Source: Campylobacter vicugnae (GTDB lineage: Bacteria > Campylobacterota > Campylobacteria > Campylobacterales > Campylobacteraceae). From it: DNA of 64,000 bases. Position 1 is the first letter of the stretch, and each line of letters opens with the position of its first letter. The notes under the pieces were generated by a model. It worked only from the letters and a program-made list of their open reading frames with translations, ran no database searches and was not told the origin of the DNA. The translations under genes were made by a program, and so were the position numbers. The stretch spans positions 248,001 through 312,000 of the forward strand of contig NZ_CP018793.1 in NCBI RefSeq assembly GCF_002139875.1. Direction: 5' to 3'. Of this stretch, positions 38,052 through 48,031 are shown one piece after another.

Positions 38052-39086
38052 ATGAGAAAGTATAGTATAGCAGTAGTTGGAGCTACTGGAGCTGTGGGCG
38101 AAGAGATTTTTCGTGTTTTAGAAGAGATGGATTTTCCAGTTAGTGATGTGTTGCCGCTTGCAAGTGCAAAGAGTGTTGGGAAAGAGATTGAATTTAAAGG
38201 CAAAAATTATCCAATTGTAGAGCTTACTGATACTGTATTTGACGAGCATGAAGTAGATATTGCATTTTTTAGTGCTGGTGGTAGCATATCGGCTCATTTT
38301 GCACCATTTGCAGCAGCAAGCGGAGCAATAGTCATAGATAATACTAGCCATTTTAGAATGGATCCAGAAGTGCCATTAGTAGTGCCTGAGTGCAATCCAG
38401 GAGACATTGCTCAATGGCAAAATAAAGGCATAATAGCAAATCCAAACTGCTCTACAATCCAAATGGTGCAAGTGTTAAAACCTCTTGATGATGCTTTTGG
38501 TATCCAAAGAGTAGATGTAAGCACATATCAAGCTACAAGTGGTGCTGGTAAAAAAGGAATGGAAGAGTTGGTTATACAGATGCAAAAATTCTTTGAATTT
38601 AAGCTTGATGAGTGTGAGCCAAGTGCATTTAAACACCAAATAGCACTAAATGTAATTCCGCATATTGATGTGTTCTTAGATAATGATTACACAAAAGAAG
38701 AGATGAAAATGGTTAAAGAGACCCAAAAAATCCTTCACAAAGATATACAAGTGAGTGCAACTTGTGTTCGTGTGCCAGTTCTTAGAAGTCATAGCGAGAG
38801 CATAACTATTAAATTTAAAACTCCAATTGATGCACAAAAAGCAACTCAAATTCTAAAAAATGCTCCAAGCGTTGTAGTTCAAGATAGTCCAAAAGATAAT
38901 CTTTATCCAATGCCAATTCACGCAAGTGATACAAATGAGACATATGTAGGCAGAATCAGAAAAGATAATTATGATGATAGCATACTACATTTATGGTGTG
39001 TGGCTGATCAGATTAGAGTTGGTGCAGCGACAAATGCGGTTAGAATCGCACAAAAATGGATAGAGATGCAAGAGCAGAATGGATAA
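38052..39086 (+). CDS. asd: Aspartate-semialdehyde dehydrogenase
   Basis: NADPH-dependent reduction of aspartyl phosphate, the branch point to lysine/diaminopimelate, threonine and methionine. The 344 aa protein has the Rossmann start VVGATGAVGEE and the catalytic cysteine in NPNCSTIQM, plus the substrate motif GAGKKGMEEL. It has an AAGGCG ribosome site and overlaps the next gene by 8 nt. Confidence 0.96.
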   Translation: MRKYSIAVVGATGAVGEEIFRVLEEMDFPVSDVLPLASAKSVGKEIEFKGKNYPIVELTDTVFDEHEVDIAFFSAGGSISAHFAPFAAASGAIVIDNTSHFRMDPEVPLVVPECNPGDIAQWQNKGIIANPNCSTIQMVQVLKPLDDAFGIQRVDVSTYQATSGAGKKGMEELVIQMQKFFEFKLDECEPSAFKHQIALNVIPHIDVFLDNDYTKEEMKMVKETQKILHKDIQVSATCVRVPVLRSHSESITIKFKTPIDAQKATQILKNAPSVVVQDSPKDNLYPMPIHASDTNETYVGRIRKDNYDDSILHLWCVADQIRVGAATNAVRIAQKWIEMQEQNG

Positions 39087-39606
39087 TATTAAAAACAAGA
39101 TAGAAAAGCTATTTGAAGGGCTTTTGTGGAAGTCTAGAATGGTAACCTTGCTTCCAGTGATCTTTGGATTGCTAGGAGCTTTTGTGATGTTTATTGTTGC
39201 TAGTTATGATATTGTTAAGGTAATAGTTTATGCATGGAATTACCTAATTTTAGGCGACCATAGTATAGATCTGCATAGTGATGGCGTAGCTCTTATTATT
39301 GGGGCTATAGATCTGTATTTGATGGCATTAGTATTTTTTATCTTTAGTTTTGGAATTTATGAGCTTTTTATTAGTGAGATTGATACAATTAAGAGTTCTA
39401 GACAGGCTAGAGTGCTTGAAGTGCATAGTTTAGACCAGCTAAAAGATAAGATAGGTAAAGTCATTGTGATGGTTTTAGTGGTTAATTTCTTTCAGCGTGT
39501 TTTGCATGCTAAATTTACTACACCTCTTGAGATGGTCTATCTAGCGTTATCTATTTTGGCTCTTTGTTTGGGTTTATACTTTTTGCATAAGAGTTCACAT
39601 CATTAG
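39079..39606 (+). CDS. UPF0114 (YqhA-like) membrane protein
   Basis: The protein is 175 aa with four hydrophobic segments (about residues 20-43, 70-95, 123-140, 148-166) and the conserved family stretch LYLMALVFFIFSFGIYELF. It is a predicted inner-membrane protein of unknown function, coupled to asd by overlap; this pairing also occurs in relatives. Confidence 0.85.
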   Translation: MDNIKNKIEKLFEGLLWKSRMVTLLPVIFGLLGAFVMFIVASYDIVKVIVYAWNYLILGDHSIDLHSDGVALIIGAIDLYLMALVFFIFSFGIYELFISEIDTIKSSRQARVLEVHSLDQLKDKIGKVIVMVLVVNFFQRVLHAKFTTPLEMVYLALSILALCLGLYFLHKSSHH

Positions 39607-39621
39607 GATTAAAGGATATTT

Positions 39622-40653
39622 ATGATTTTTATAGATGCATGTTTAGGCAAAAAAACTCCTTATACTCCAGTTTGGATGATGCGTCAAGCTGGTAGATATC
39701 TACCTGAGTATATGAGAGTTAGAGCTGAGGCTGGGGATTTTTTATCACTTTGTAAGGATTATGAAAAAGCTAGTGAGGTTACACTTCAACCAGTTGATAT
39801 TTTAGGCGTAGATGCAGCAATTTTATTTAGCGATATATTAGTAGTACCTATGGAGATGGGTATGGATCTTAAATTTGTAAAAGGTGAAGGTCCAGTATTT
39901 CCTAAGCCAATTGCTACAATGGAGGACTTAGATAGACTAAGTAGCGATAAAGCAGTTAAAAATCTAAGCTATGTCTATGATACAATTAAATTAACTAGAG
40001 ATAAGCTAGCTAAAGATAAAGCCTTAATAGGATTTTGTGGTGCTCCATGGACGATTGCTACATATATGATAGAAGGTGGAAGTACAAAAACATATAATAT
40101 CTGTAAAAAGATGGTATATGATAATCCTCAATTCCTTCATGCTATTCTTCGCAAGGTAACAAATGCTCTTAAATTATATCTAGCTGAGCAGATAAAATCT
40201 GGAGTAAATGCTGTTCAGATTTTTGATAGTTGGGCTGGAGCATTAGAAAAAAGTGCTTATATGGAATTTGGATTTAGCTATATTAATGAGATTGTTGATT
40301 ATCTGAAAGCAAACTTCCCAGATACTCCTATAATAGTATTCCCTAAAGGAATTAGCGGATTTTTAGATGATATTAGTGGTAATTTTGATGTATTTGGTGT
40401 GGATTGGAGTACCCCGCTTGCTAATGCTAAAAAATCTTTAGGTGCTAAATATATTTTACAAGGCAATATGGAGCCTACAAGATTGTATAACAAAGATGCG
40501 ATTGATGAGGGCGTAGATGAAATTCTATCTATAATGGGCGGAAAAAGGCATATATTTAATCTTGGTCATGGTATTTTGCCAGATATTCCAGTTGAACACG
40601 CTAAATATTTTATCAAATCTGTCCAAGAAAAATCTGCAAAATATGCAAAATAA
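39622..40653 (+). CDS. hemE: Uroporphyrinogen decarboxylase
   Basis: The protein is 343 aa. It decarboxylates uroporphyrinogen III to coproporphyrinogen III in heme synthesis. Signature [15 protein letters not shown] (residues 18-32) and [12 protein letters not shown] are present, as is [15 protein letters not shown] near the C-terminus. The AAAGGATAT ribosome site is good; it shares its last base with the following radical SAM gene. Confidence 0.96.
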   Translation: MIFIDACLGKKTPYTPVWMMRQAGRYLPEYMRVRAEAGDFLSLCKDYEKASEVTLQPVDILGVDAAILFSDILVVPMEMGMDLKFVKGEGPVFPKPIATMEDLDRLSSDKAVKNLSYVYDTIKLTRDKLAKDKALIGFCGAPWTIATYMIEGGSTKTYNICKKMVYDNPQFLHAILRKVTNALKLYLAEQIKSGVNAVQIFDSWAGALEKSAYMEFGFSYINEIVDYLKANFPDTPIIVFPKGISGFLDDISGNFDVFGVDWSTPLANAKKSLGAKYILQGNMEPTRLYNKDAIDEGVDEILSIMGGKRHIFNLGHGILPDIPVEHAKYFIKSVQEKSAKYAK

Positions 40654-41561
40654 TGGCATATAAATTTATATTTGGTCCAGTGAGTAGCCGCCGCTTTGGC
40701 AGCTCTCTTGGAATAGATTTAAGCCCAGATCAAAAAAGCTGTAATTTTGATTGCTTATATTGTGAGTTAAAAAAAGCCAAAACTCTTAGAGCTATAAAAA
40801 ATGAGCCAAATTCCAAAGTTATAATAAATGAGCTTAAAAATGCTCTTAATGAGTTTAAAGATATCGATGTTATAACTCTTACAGCTAATGGTGAGCCAAG
40901 TTTATATAGTGATTTATTAAATTTAATTACTCAGATAAATACTCTTAAAACTACGCAAAAATCACTAATTCTTAGCAATGGTAGCGCTGTTTTAAATCCC
41001 AATGCTATTGAGGCTCTTTTAAATCTTGATATTGTGAAGTTTAGTCTTGATAGTGCAATTCAAAAGACATTTCGCAAAATTGATAGAAGTATTGATAATA
41101 TAGATGTAGATAAATTAGTAGAGCTTATGTCGCAATTTAGATCTAAATTTAAAGGCGAGCTTATTATGGAGATTTTGGTTGTAGCTGGATATAATGATAG
41201 CGATGATGAGTTTATAGCTTTAAATAGAGCTTTTAAAAAGATTTTACCTAATAGAATAGATATCAGCACTATAGATCGCCCACCAGCTCATAATGTTAGA
41301 GGCGTTAGTAGTGAAACATTGCACTATTTAGCAACTTTTATAGATGCTGCACCAGTTAGCATAGCTTCTAGAACCCCTTTAAAATCTAAATTTGATTATA
41401 GTAAAGATGAGCTTGAAAAGCTTTTAAAGCTTCGTCCGCAAAGTTTATATGATATAGAAAATAACTTTACTACAAATGCAAAGATAAATTTAGAAACGCT
41501 AATAAATGAAGATAAGGTTATAGAATGTGACTTAGCTGGGATGAAATTTTATAGAATTTGA
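40653..41561 (+). CDS. Radical SAM protein (COG0731-like)
   Basis: The protein is 302 aa and the N-terminal SAM barrel has the 4Fe-4S motif CNFDCLYC (C-x3-C-x2-C at about residues 31-38) and the preceding FGPVSSRRFGSSLGID block typical of this family. Close relatives of the barrel include tRNA-wybutosine-type enzymes, but in bacteria the substrate is unknown. The C-terminal region of about 70 residues may be a small winged helix (LETLINEDKVIEC). Coupled to hemE. Confidence 0.85.
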   Translation: MAYKFIFGPVSSRRFGSSLGIDLSPDQKSCNFDCLYCELKKAKTLRAIKNEPNSKVIINELKNALNEFKDIDVITLTANGEPSLYSDLLNLITQINTLKTTQKSLILSNGSAVLNPNAIEALLNLDIVKFSLDSAIQKTFRKIDRSIDNIDVDKLVELMSQFRSKFKGELIMEILVVAGYNDSDDEFIALNRAFKKILPNRIDISTIDRPPAHNVRGVSSETLHYLATFIDAAPVSIASRTPLKSKFDYSKDELEKLLKLRPQSLYDIENNFTTNAKINLETLINEDKVIECDLAGMKFYRI

Positions 41562-41590
41562 AAAAAATTTCTAATTTAAGCTAAATTTAA

Positions 41591-41619
41591 TTGACAAATA
41601 GCTAATTATTGGCTATAAT
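41591..41619 (+). promoter_or_regulatory. Sigma-70 promoter of tRNA-Asn
   Basis: TTGACA (41591-41596), 17 nt spacer, TATAAT (41614-41619): a full consensus promoter ending 21 nt before the tRNA. It is the clearest -35/-10 pair in the window. Confidence 0.85.
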
Positions 41620-41640
41620 TCCAACTCATTTATACGATAT

Positions 41641-41715
41641 TCCGGATTAGCTCAGCGGTAGAGTAGTCGGCTGTTAACCGATTGGTCGCTGGTTCGAATC
41701 CAGCATCCGGAGCCA
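41641..41715 (+). tRNA. tRNA-Asn (anticodon GTT) with encoded CCA
   Basis: Acceptor arms TCCGGAT and ATCCGGA pair fully; the D-loop (AGCTCAGCGGTAGAGTA), the anticodon loop CTGTTAA with GTT at about 41672-41674, and the T-arm (GGTTCGAATCC) are normal. Discriminator G at 41712 and templated CCA at 41713-41715. A run of T follows within a few bases as probable terminator. Confidence 0.97.
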
Positions 41716-42030
41716 CTTTTTTAAATCACCTTTTTTATAATCTTAAGTATTTTTCCAACTTTATTTTTTTAATTCTTTTACAGATAATATTATGGTTATT
41801 TGATTCTAAATTTTTCTTTTTAAACTTAAGAAATAAAAATTACCCAATATATTGCTATCTTAAATTTTATTTTATTGTAAATTGTTTGCATTGTAAAAGT
41901 AATCTATAAAATCAAATATTATTTTAATAATATACTATATCAATATATTATAAATATTTTTCTCTAGCTTGTTTTATTATATTTAGAATTATTTTGTATA
42001 ATTAATAAAAATAGCGATAAAAGGATAATT
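41716..42030. other. tRNA-Asn to mnmA intergenic region
   Basis: 315 nt, very A/T rich. T-runs directly after the tRNA (41718-41723, 41731-41736) probably end its transcript. Otherwise nothing is recognisable until the mnmA -10 element near 41997. Confidence 0.65.
41997..42002 (+). promoter_or_regulatory. -10 element for mnmA
   Basis: TATAAT preceded by TTTTG, 28 nt upstream of the mnmA ATG; AAAGGATAATT follows as ribosome site. Confidence 0.5.
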
Positions 42031-43047
42031 ATGAAAGTATTAATGGCATTGAGCGGTGGAGTAGATAGCTCAATGAGTGCCAAATATTTACAAGATCAAG
42101 GTTATAGTGTAGTAGGTTGCTATATGATGTTGCACGGAAGAGAAGAGTATCACAAAAAAAATATAGAAAATGTTAATAAAGTTTGTGAATTTCTAGGTAT
42201 TCAATCACATGTGCTAGATCTTCAAGATGTATTTAAAAAAGAAGTTTATGATCTATTTGTAAATTCATATAAACAAGGAATTACTCCAAATCCATGCGCT
42301 CATTGTAATCGCTTAATTAAATTTGGGGCGCTTTGGGAGTTTGCTAAGAGCTTAGGATGTCAAAAGATTGCTACTGGTCATTATGCTAGAATAGAAGATG
42401 GCTTGATCAAATCAGCTATAGATGATACTAAGGATCAAAGCTATTTTTTAGCTAATCTTGATCCGCAAATATTGCCTCATATTATCTTTCCGCTTGGAGA
42501 TAAACTCAAGGTAGATATAAAGGCTCAAGCTGCACAAATACCACAAATCGCATCTTTAGCCTCACAAAAAGAAAGTAGTGAAATTTGCTTTGTTGATACG
42601 ACTTATATTGATGTTTTAAAAAGACATTATAATACCAATCTTCCAGGCATAGTACGCAATGCAAAAGGCGATGCTATCGGCACTCATGAAGGTTATATGC
42701 ATTATACTATTGGCAAACGAAAGGGCTTTAATATCAAAGGTGCTCATGATCCGCACTATGTTACTGCGATTAATGCTAAGGCAAATGAGATTATAGTGGG
42801 TAAAAAAGATGAATTAGAGTGTTATGGATTTAAAACTCGCAATTTTAATAATTTTACAGCTCAAAATGAATTTGAAGCATTTGTAAAGATACGATATAGA
42901 TCAAAGCCAATTTTATGCACAGTATGCATATGCGATGGTGTTGCAAATGTAAAATTACAAAGCAACGCCGGAGCAGTTGCTAGTGGCCAATTAGCAGTGT
43001 TTTATGATGATAATCAAAGGGTTTTAGCAAGTGGATTTATAGCTTGA
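42031..43047 (+). CDS. mnmA: tRNA-specific 2-thiouridylase MnmA
   Basis: Thiolates U34 of tRNA for Lys, Glu and Gln. The 338 aa protein has the PP-loop ATP site ALSGGVDSSMSA (residues 7-18), the first catalytic cysteine in NPCAHCN and the second in SSEICFVD, giving the persulfide/disulfide relay. The C-terminal beta-barrel domains are present. It has its own promoter and ends 223 nt from a convergent MOSC gene. Confidence 0.96.
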   Translation: MKVLMALSGGVDSSMSAKYLQDQGYSVVGCYMMLHGREEYHKKNIENVNKVCEFLGIQSHVLDLQDVFKKEVYDLFVNSYKQGITPNPCAHCNRLIKFGALWEFAKSLGCQKIATGHYARIEDGLIKSAIDDTKDQSYFLANLDPQILPHIIFPLGDKLKVDIKAQAAQIPQIASLASQKESSEICFVDTTYIDVLKRHYNTNLPGIVRNAKGDAIGTHEGYMHYTIGKRKGFNIKGAHDPHYVTAINAKANEIIVGKKDELECYGFKTRNFNNFTAQNEFEAFVKIRYRSKPILCTVCICDGVANVKLQSNAGAVASGQLAVFYDDNQRVLASGFIA

Positions 43048-43147
43048 TTTATATTAAATTTAATTGGTAATTTAGGCTATTAGCTCTTAATTATTATAAG
43101 CCTTTTTAGTGTTAATTTATCTATGTTAGCCTTTAAATTTGGATTTC

Positions 43148-43234
43148 AAAAGCCTTAGAATTTGCTACTTTACTGCTATTTTATTAAGGCTTTTATAATG
43201 TGATTATCGCAGTTACTTGCTTTTAACTGCGATA
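43148..43234. terminator. Two hairpins between convergent mnmA and the MOSC gene
   Basis: A 10 bp perfect inverted repeat with 27 nt loop (43148-43157 and 43185-43194), the second arm ending in T4, suits termination of mnmA. A second 10 bp perfect repeat (43205-43214 and 43225-43234, 10 nt loop) lies closer to the MOSC stop and suits either direction. Confidence 0.55.
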
Positions 43235-43270
43235 TACTAAAGAGTTATTACAAGCTATTATTTGATAAGA

Positions 43271-43918
43271 TTAAAGTTGATACATATATGAATTATCATA
43301 AATACCTTTTATTCTAGCATTTATGCTCTCTTTCCACTCATCTCTTATATTTAAAGTTTGAAGCTTTGGAATCAAATGCAGATTTTGCTTTGGAGCAAAA
43401 AATAGCATATTTAGCTCCATTACACTTAGCTGGTTTTCATCGGTTTTAACTACTTCTATTATATCTTTGCAGTTTATTTGGCCAGGTTCTAAAACCTCAT
43501 AATACCACCCACTAAGTCCATTTTCAAATATAAATTTAGTCATACCTTCAGCTATTATTTTGCTTAATTTTGCACACGGTTTTCTAGGTTCGCTAACTCT
43601 TAAAAGTGTAGATCCTACACGGTGAATATCGCCTATACATACGCTATTTTCATCAAGACCAGATATGCTTAAGTTCTCTCCCATTTGTCCTAGCTCTAAT
43701 TTTTTAGACGCAAATTTGCTAAAGGCTAAATAGTTACTTACTGCATTGGCAAAAAGTGCTTTATATTTGCCTCCGTGATGAATAGTATCGCTAAGCTTAT
43801 CTCCCTTAATTCCATTAAAATCACAAAATCCACTATCTATAGCACTTTTGTGCATAGCGCTACTAAATTTGCCATAGTTTTTTATAGCACCGATGTTTAA
43901 AGATTCTACCACTGCCAT
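43271..43918 (-). CDS. MOSC domain protein (YiiM-like)
   Basis: The protein is 215 aa, almost entirely a MOSC domain with the conserved GQMGENLSISG segment, RVGSTLLRVSEPRKPCAKL and its invariant cysteine. Stand-alone MOSC proteins bind or transfer the molybdenum cofactor and reduce hydroxylated or N-oxygenated substrates in some bacteria. Substrate not inferable here. It overlaps sppA by 13 nt at the end of an mqnF-sppA-MOSC run. Confidence 0.83.
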   Translation of the reverse strand: MAVVESLNIGAIKNYGKFSSAMHKSAIDSGFCDFNGIKGDKLSDTIHHGGKYKALFANAVSNYLAFSKFASKKLELGQMGENLSISGLDENSVCIGDIHRVGSTLLRVSEPRKPCAKLSKIIAEGMTKFIFENGLSGWYYEVLEPGQINCKDIIEVVKTDENQLSVMELNMLFFAPKQNLHLIPKLQTLNIRDEWKESINARIKGIYDNSYMYQL

Positions 43919-44775
43919 AAAATACTCTTTTGATTTAGTGTAGAGATTAATAAATTTATGCTCTGTTTTGATATATTATTTATAAATTTTTGTACTGCTG
44001 GAGTCTCATACCAGATAGAAACAGCAACATTGCTTAGATTTTCTAGCTCTTTTTTAGCTTCGTGATAGCTCATAATCCCATCAATTAGCCCTAGTTCTAA
44101 GGCCTTATTTGCTAAAAATACCCTTGCATTTGCCCACTCTTGGCTGCTATTTAGATCTAGATTTCTAGCCTTAGCAACATCGGTGATAAATAGATTGTAG
44201 CTATCATTTACTAAGGATTGAAGGGCAGCTTTTTCATCGCTATTCCAGCTACGAGTAAAGGTGCCAGCCTCTTTAAACTCTCCAGCTTTGACTACTTGGG
44301 CTGTGATTCCAAGCTTTTTAGATAGCTCTTCTAAATTTGGCGTTTGAATAATTACGCCAATAGATCCAATAAAACTAGCACGATTAGCATAAATTTTATC
44401 AGCATTAATTGCTGCATAGTAACTTCCACTTGCCATAGTGCCACTAGCGTAAGCTATTACTGGTTTATGGCTTTTAAGAGAAGTTATAGCATCACTAATA
44501 GCCACACTAGAGCTCATATCTCCGCCTGGACTATTGATGTTGATTAATACACCTTTAATAGATGGATCTTTGGCTAGTTCTATTTGAGCTAACATCTCTG
44601 TATCATCGATTATTGCTCCATTTAGATTAATCTCCATTAGATTAGCTCCAGATTTATCAGAGCTATTTGCTACAATAATTAAAAGTATCAATATAAAAAT
44701 CATACTTTTAAAATACTCATTTATAAATTTAAAAATCCCTTTAATAGGGGCGAATATACTTTTTAATAGTTGCAT
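43906..44775 (-). CDS. sppA: Signal peptide peptidase SppA (short form)
   Basis: Inner-membrane serine protease of 289 aa that degrades cleaved signal peptides. One TM segment (about residues 20-37) is followed by a single S49 domain with INSPGGD and the nucleophile serine in ASGTMASGSYYAA; the lysine partner is in the ARNLDLNSSQEWANARVF region or nearby. The short single-domain form is usual outside enterobacteria. It overlaps mqnF by 13 nt. Confidence 0.92.
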   Translation of the reverse strand: MQLLKSIFAPIKGIFKFINEYFKSMIFILILLIIVANSSDKSGANLMEINLNGAIIDDTEMLAQIELAKDPSIKGVLININSPGGDMSSSVAISDAITSLKSHKPVIAYASGTMASGSYYAAINADKIYANRASFIGSIGVIIQTPNLEELSKKLGITAQVVKAGEFKEAGTFTRSWNSDEKAALQSLVNDSYNLFITDVAKARNLDLNSSQEWANARVFLANKALELGLIDGIMSYHEAKKELENLSNVAVSIWYETPAVQKFINNISKQSINLLISTLNQKSILWQW

Positions 44776-45983
44776 TTTTCTCCTTTGATATATAGGGCTT
44801 TAGCCTCTTTGGTGTGAAGTATTAATTCTATACAGAGCTGATCTATATCGCTTACATCAAAACCATTAAAAATAGCTATATCAGCGATATTGCCAGCTTT
44901 TAACTCGCCTAAATTTAAATTTAGCGCTTTGGCTGGATTGGTAGTTACTGATTTTATAGCAAATTTAGCAAATTTAGTTAAATTTATATCGCTATGAGTC
45001 ATCATAGCAGCCCTTAGCTCATCCCATATATTTAGGCTAATATTAGAACTTAGACCATCAGTAGCTAAGGATACATTTATATTATTATCAAGAGCGTTTG
45101 ATAGATCAAATTTAGCACTTAATAAGCGGTTTGAAACAGGGCAACTAGCTATTGAATGAAGATTTTTATCTAGTAGATGTAAGTAGTTTTTAGCAAAAAC
45201 AGAGTGAATAAATAGAGTTCTAACATCTTTAAAGAGTTCTATAAATGAACTAGGAGTGTAAAAAGGTTTGGCATTTTTATTAAACTCTTTAAAAAACTCG
45301 CTAAAACCACTATCACTGCTCTCTAGCCATCTTTTTTCATCTAGGCTCTCCATAAAGTGTGTAGCTATCATCATATCATTTTCTTTGGCTAAATTTATAG
45401 CTTTTTTGGCTAGTTCTATGTGAGTAGAGTATGGAGAATGCACGCTAATAGCTGGGATAAATAGATCGCTTTTTAGTTCATTTGAGGTTTTAAAGCGTTG
45501 TAAAAATCCATTCCATTGCTGCTCTATCATTGCTATGTTTGATCCTAAGATTTCATTAAAATACACCGTTCTAATAGGCGAATTAATACAATGTAAAGCA
45601 CTCAAACCAAAGCTTGAAATCTCGCCAATAGTGCTTACTCCAGCCTTTAATTGTGTAGATATTGCTTGTTTGATAGTGTTATCTTTATTACTATTTGCAA
45701 GGGTTTGCCCATTTGCTATAATGCTTTTTAACCAGCTTACAAAATCGCCATAATCAAGATTGGTTTTATTAGCACTATATTCAAGATGAATATGTGAGTT
45801 AATAAGTGCTGGCATAGCAATATCATTGCTAAAATCAATTACTTTAGCATCTTTATACTCATTGATAAGTTCATCAAATTTGGCTATTTTTTCAATTTTA
45901 TCACTAAAGGCTATGGCAGAGTTTTGCAACACTTCAAAGCTTTCATTGCATAAAATTATAAATTTGGCTTTTAATATTTTCAT
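44763..45983 (-). CDS. mqnF: Aminofutalosine deaminase MqnF (amidohydrolase family)
   Basis: Metal-dependent amidohydrolase of 406 aa with NSHIHLE (first metal histidines), SVHSPYS, THFMES, IHSVF and the SLATDGLSSN aspartate motif. In Campylobacter and Helicobacter this protein deaminates 6-amino-6-deoxyfutalosine in the futalosine menaquinone pathway. Other members of the family deaminate S-adenosylhomocysteine or other adenosines, so the name depends on lineage. It is the first gene of a minus-strand run and divergent from aroQ. Confidence 0.82.
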   Translation of the reverse strand: MKILKAKFIILCNESFEVLQNSAIAFSDKIEKIAKFDELINEYKDAKVIDFSNDIAMPALINSHIHLEYSANKTNLDYGDFVSWLKSIIANGQTLANSNKDNTIKQAISTQLKAGVSTIGEISSFGLSALHCINSPIRTVYFNEILGSNIAMIEQQWNGFLQRFKTSNELKSDLFIPAISVHSPYSTHIELAKKAINLAKENDMMIATHFMESLDEKRWLESSDSGFSEFFKEFNKNAKPFYTPSSFIELFKDVRTLFIHSVFAKNYLHLLDKNLHSIASCPVSNRLLSAKFDLSNALDNNINVSLATDGLSSNISLNIWDELRAAMMTHSDINLTKFAKFAIKSVTTNPAKALNLNLGELKAGNIADIAIFNGFDVSDIDQLCIELILHTKEAKALYIKGEKCNY

Positions 45984-46072
45984 AATTTTTCCTTAAAAAG
46001 CATACATTATAGCCAAAATTTAGCCAATATTTTGTAAAATAATTGTTATGCAATTTTTTATCGGAGAAAAAT

Positions 46073-46540
46073 ATGAAAATAATGGTAATCCAAGGACCAA
46101 ATATTAATATGCTTGGAAAGAGAGAGCGTAAAGTTTATGGCGTGATGACAATGGATGATATTCATGAACAGATGAAGGCTGTAGCTGAACAAGCTGGGGT
46201 TGGAATTGAGTTTTTTCAAAGTAATTTTGAGGGTGAAATCGTAGATAAAATTCAAGAATGCCTAGGAGAATTTGATGGTATTATCATCAATCCAGCGGCC
46301 TATACTCATACATCAATTGCTATTAGAGATGCGTTATCATCTGTAAATTTACCAGCTATTGAGGTGCATATTAGCAATATTTATCAAAGAGAAGAGTTCC
46401 GTCATAAAAGTTTAATAGCGCCAGTTTGTGCTGGACATATTGCTGGATTTGGGCCGATTGGCTATCATTTAGCAATGATTGGAATGCTTCAAATATTTGA
46501 ACAAATCAAACGCATGGAAGCAGATTCTAAAGATGCATAA
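46073..46540 (+). CDS. aroQ: Type II 3-dehydroquinate dehydratase
   Basis: Third step of the shikimate pathway, dodecameric type II form. The start at 46073 (155 aa) is chosen for its GGAG ribosome site and the canonical opening [17 protein letters not shown]. Catalytic tyrosine is in KVYGVMT and the histidine in [21 protein letters not shown] is also typical. It overlaps the M24 peptidase gene by 8 nt. Confidence 0.95.
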   Translation: MKIMVIQGPNINMLGKRERKVYGVMTMDDIHEQMKAVAEQAGVGIEFFQSNFEGEIVDKIQECLGEFDGIIINPAAYTHTSIAIRDALSSVNLPAIEVHISNIYQREEFRHKSLIAPVCAGHIAGFGPIGYHLAMIGMLQIFEQIKRMEADSKDA

Positions 46541-47546
46541 CTATATCTTAAAAGATGAAAATGCTGTATATTTTGAGTGTGGTTATAGCTGTGATAATGA
46601 GATATTTATAAAATTTGGTGATAAGAGATTTTTTATCACCGATTCTAGATATGCCATTGAAGCTAGAGCCAGAATTGAAAATAGCGAGGTAATTGAATCA
46701 AAAGATATAATAAAAAGCGCTAGAGTTTTACTAAGAAGTCTTGGAGTGCGTGATATGGTTTTTAATCCAAGTGATTTTAGCCATTTTGAATTTGCAAATT
46801 TAAGTCGTGATTTACATCTAAACTTCAAGCCTAAAAATGAATTCTCAAAGCTAAAACGCCAGGTAAAAAGTAGCTTAGAGATTGAGATTTTGCGTCATGC
46901 TGCACAGCTAGGGGCTAGTAAATTTGATGAGCTATCAAAGATTATAAAAGAAGGTATGAGTGAAAAATTGATAAATTTTAATGCTGAGAATATATTAAGA
47001 GATAGTGGAAATTTAGCTCTTAGTTTTGATCCTATTACTGCGATAAATACAAATGCAGCAAAGGCTCATGCTCTACCTCTTGATGAGCGTATAAAAAATG
47101 GTGATTTATTATTAGTAGATGCTGGGGTAAAATATCAAAGATACTGCTCAGATCGTACTAGAACGGTGGAGTTTGGGGATAAATTTGAGTTTAGCAAGGA
47201 GCAAAAATTTACAAACTCCAAACAAAATGAGATCTATCACATAGTAAAAGAGGCTCAAAGCCTAGCTATAAAAGCAGCCAAACCAGGTGTAAAAGCCTGT
47301 GATATAGATGCTGCAGCAAGAAATTTTATAGCTAAAAATGGATATGGTGATTGCTTTTTTCACTCTACTGGTCATGGAGTAGGGCTTGATATTCATGAAT
47401 TTCCTATAATTAGCCCACGAAGTAGTACTATAATTGAGCCTGGAATGGTTTTTAGTATTGAACCTGGAATTTATATTGAGGGTGAGTTTGGCGTGCGTAT
47501 AGAAGATGTTGTAGTTATAACTAATGATGGATGTGAAGTGCTTTGA
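46533..47546 (+). CDS. M24-family Xaa-Pro-type aminopeptidase
   Basis: Protein of 337 aa from the ATG at 46533; an upstream TTG frame inside aroQ is unlikely. N-terminal creatinase-like domain then the pita-bread fold with the metal ligands in [19 protein letters not shown] (two Asp), [13 protein letters not shown] (His), [13 protein letters not shown] (Glu) and the last Glu in GVRIEDVV. All five ligands are present. Probably PepQ/PepP-like proline peptidase in the cytoplasm. Shares a base with folK. Confidence 0.9.
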   Translation: MHNYILKDENAVYFECGYSCDNEIFIKFGDKRFFITDSRYAIEARARIENSEVIESKDIIKSARVLLRSLGVRDMVFNPSDFSHFEFANLSRDLHLNFKPKNEFSKLKRQVKSSLEIEILRHAAQLGASKFDELSKIIKEGMSEKLINFNAENILRDSGNLALSFDPITAINTNAAKAHALPLDERIKNGDLLLVDAGVKYQRYCSDRTRTVEFGDKFEFSKEQKFTNSKQNEIYHIVKEAQSLAIKAAKPGVKACDIDAAARNFIAKNGYGDCFFHSTGHGVGLDIHEFPIISPRSSTIIEPGMVFSIEPGIYIEGEFGVRIEDVVVITNDGCEVL

Positions 47547-48031
47547 TGGAAAAAATATGCATAGATGGAGCTAAAATGCTACTTAGAAGTAGATATTTTC
47601 CTTGTGAATTTAAAACCTTTGCTTCGCATAAATATACTGCTATCATCGGTCTTGGAGGTAATATTGGTAATACTGCAAGAATATTTGATAGATTTTTAAA
47701 TTTGATTTTAAAAGATAGGCGTTTTGCTATTATGCAAAGTTCGCCAATGCTAGTCAATAAAGCATTTGGCTATGCTAGCAGAGATTATATAAATGCAGTT
47801 ATAATCCTTAAAACTTCCTTATATGCTAAGGAAATTTTAAGGATTATGCACTGTTTTGAAGCTAGATTTAAGCGTACAAGAGAGTTTAAAAACTCGCCTA
47901 GAACATTAGATTTAGATATATTATATTTTAGTGCTAAGAGTTATAATAATAATATTTTGACCCTACCTCATCCAGGGGCTAGTAGCAGACCAAGCGTATT
48001 TATCCCGCTAGGTCTTATGAAAGGAGTATAA
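47546..48031 (+). CDS. folK: Hydroxymethyldihydropterin pyrophosphokinase
   Basis: Folate synthesis enzyme of 161 aa. It transfers pyrophosphate to 6-hydroxymethyl-7,8-dihydropterin. Motif IIGLGGNIGNT near residue 33 (a few residues later than in E. coli because of an N-terminal extension), RTLDLDILYF with the magnesium aspartates, and LPHPGASSRPSVFIPL near the C-terminus are diagnostic. It lies between the peptidase gene and flhF with single-base overlaps on each side, as in other campylobacters. Confidence 0.93.
   Translation: MEKICIDGAKMLLRSRYFPCEFKTFASHKYTAIIGLGGNIGNTARIFDRFLNLILKDRRFAIMQSSPMLVNKAFGYASRDYINAVIILKTSLYAKEILRIMHCFEARFKRTREFKNSPRTLDLDILYFSAKSYNNNILTLPHPGASSRPSVFIPLGLMKGV

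Noticed and set aside
38000-38203. Minus-strand frame over the start of asd as a small gene
   Set aside because: It is an antisense shadow with no ribosome site and no family signal.
41682-41909. 75-codon open frame starting inside tRNA-Asn
   Set aside because: It begins within the tRNA, has no ribosome site and runs through A/T-rich non-coding DNA; no protein family pattern.
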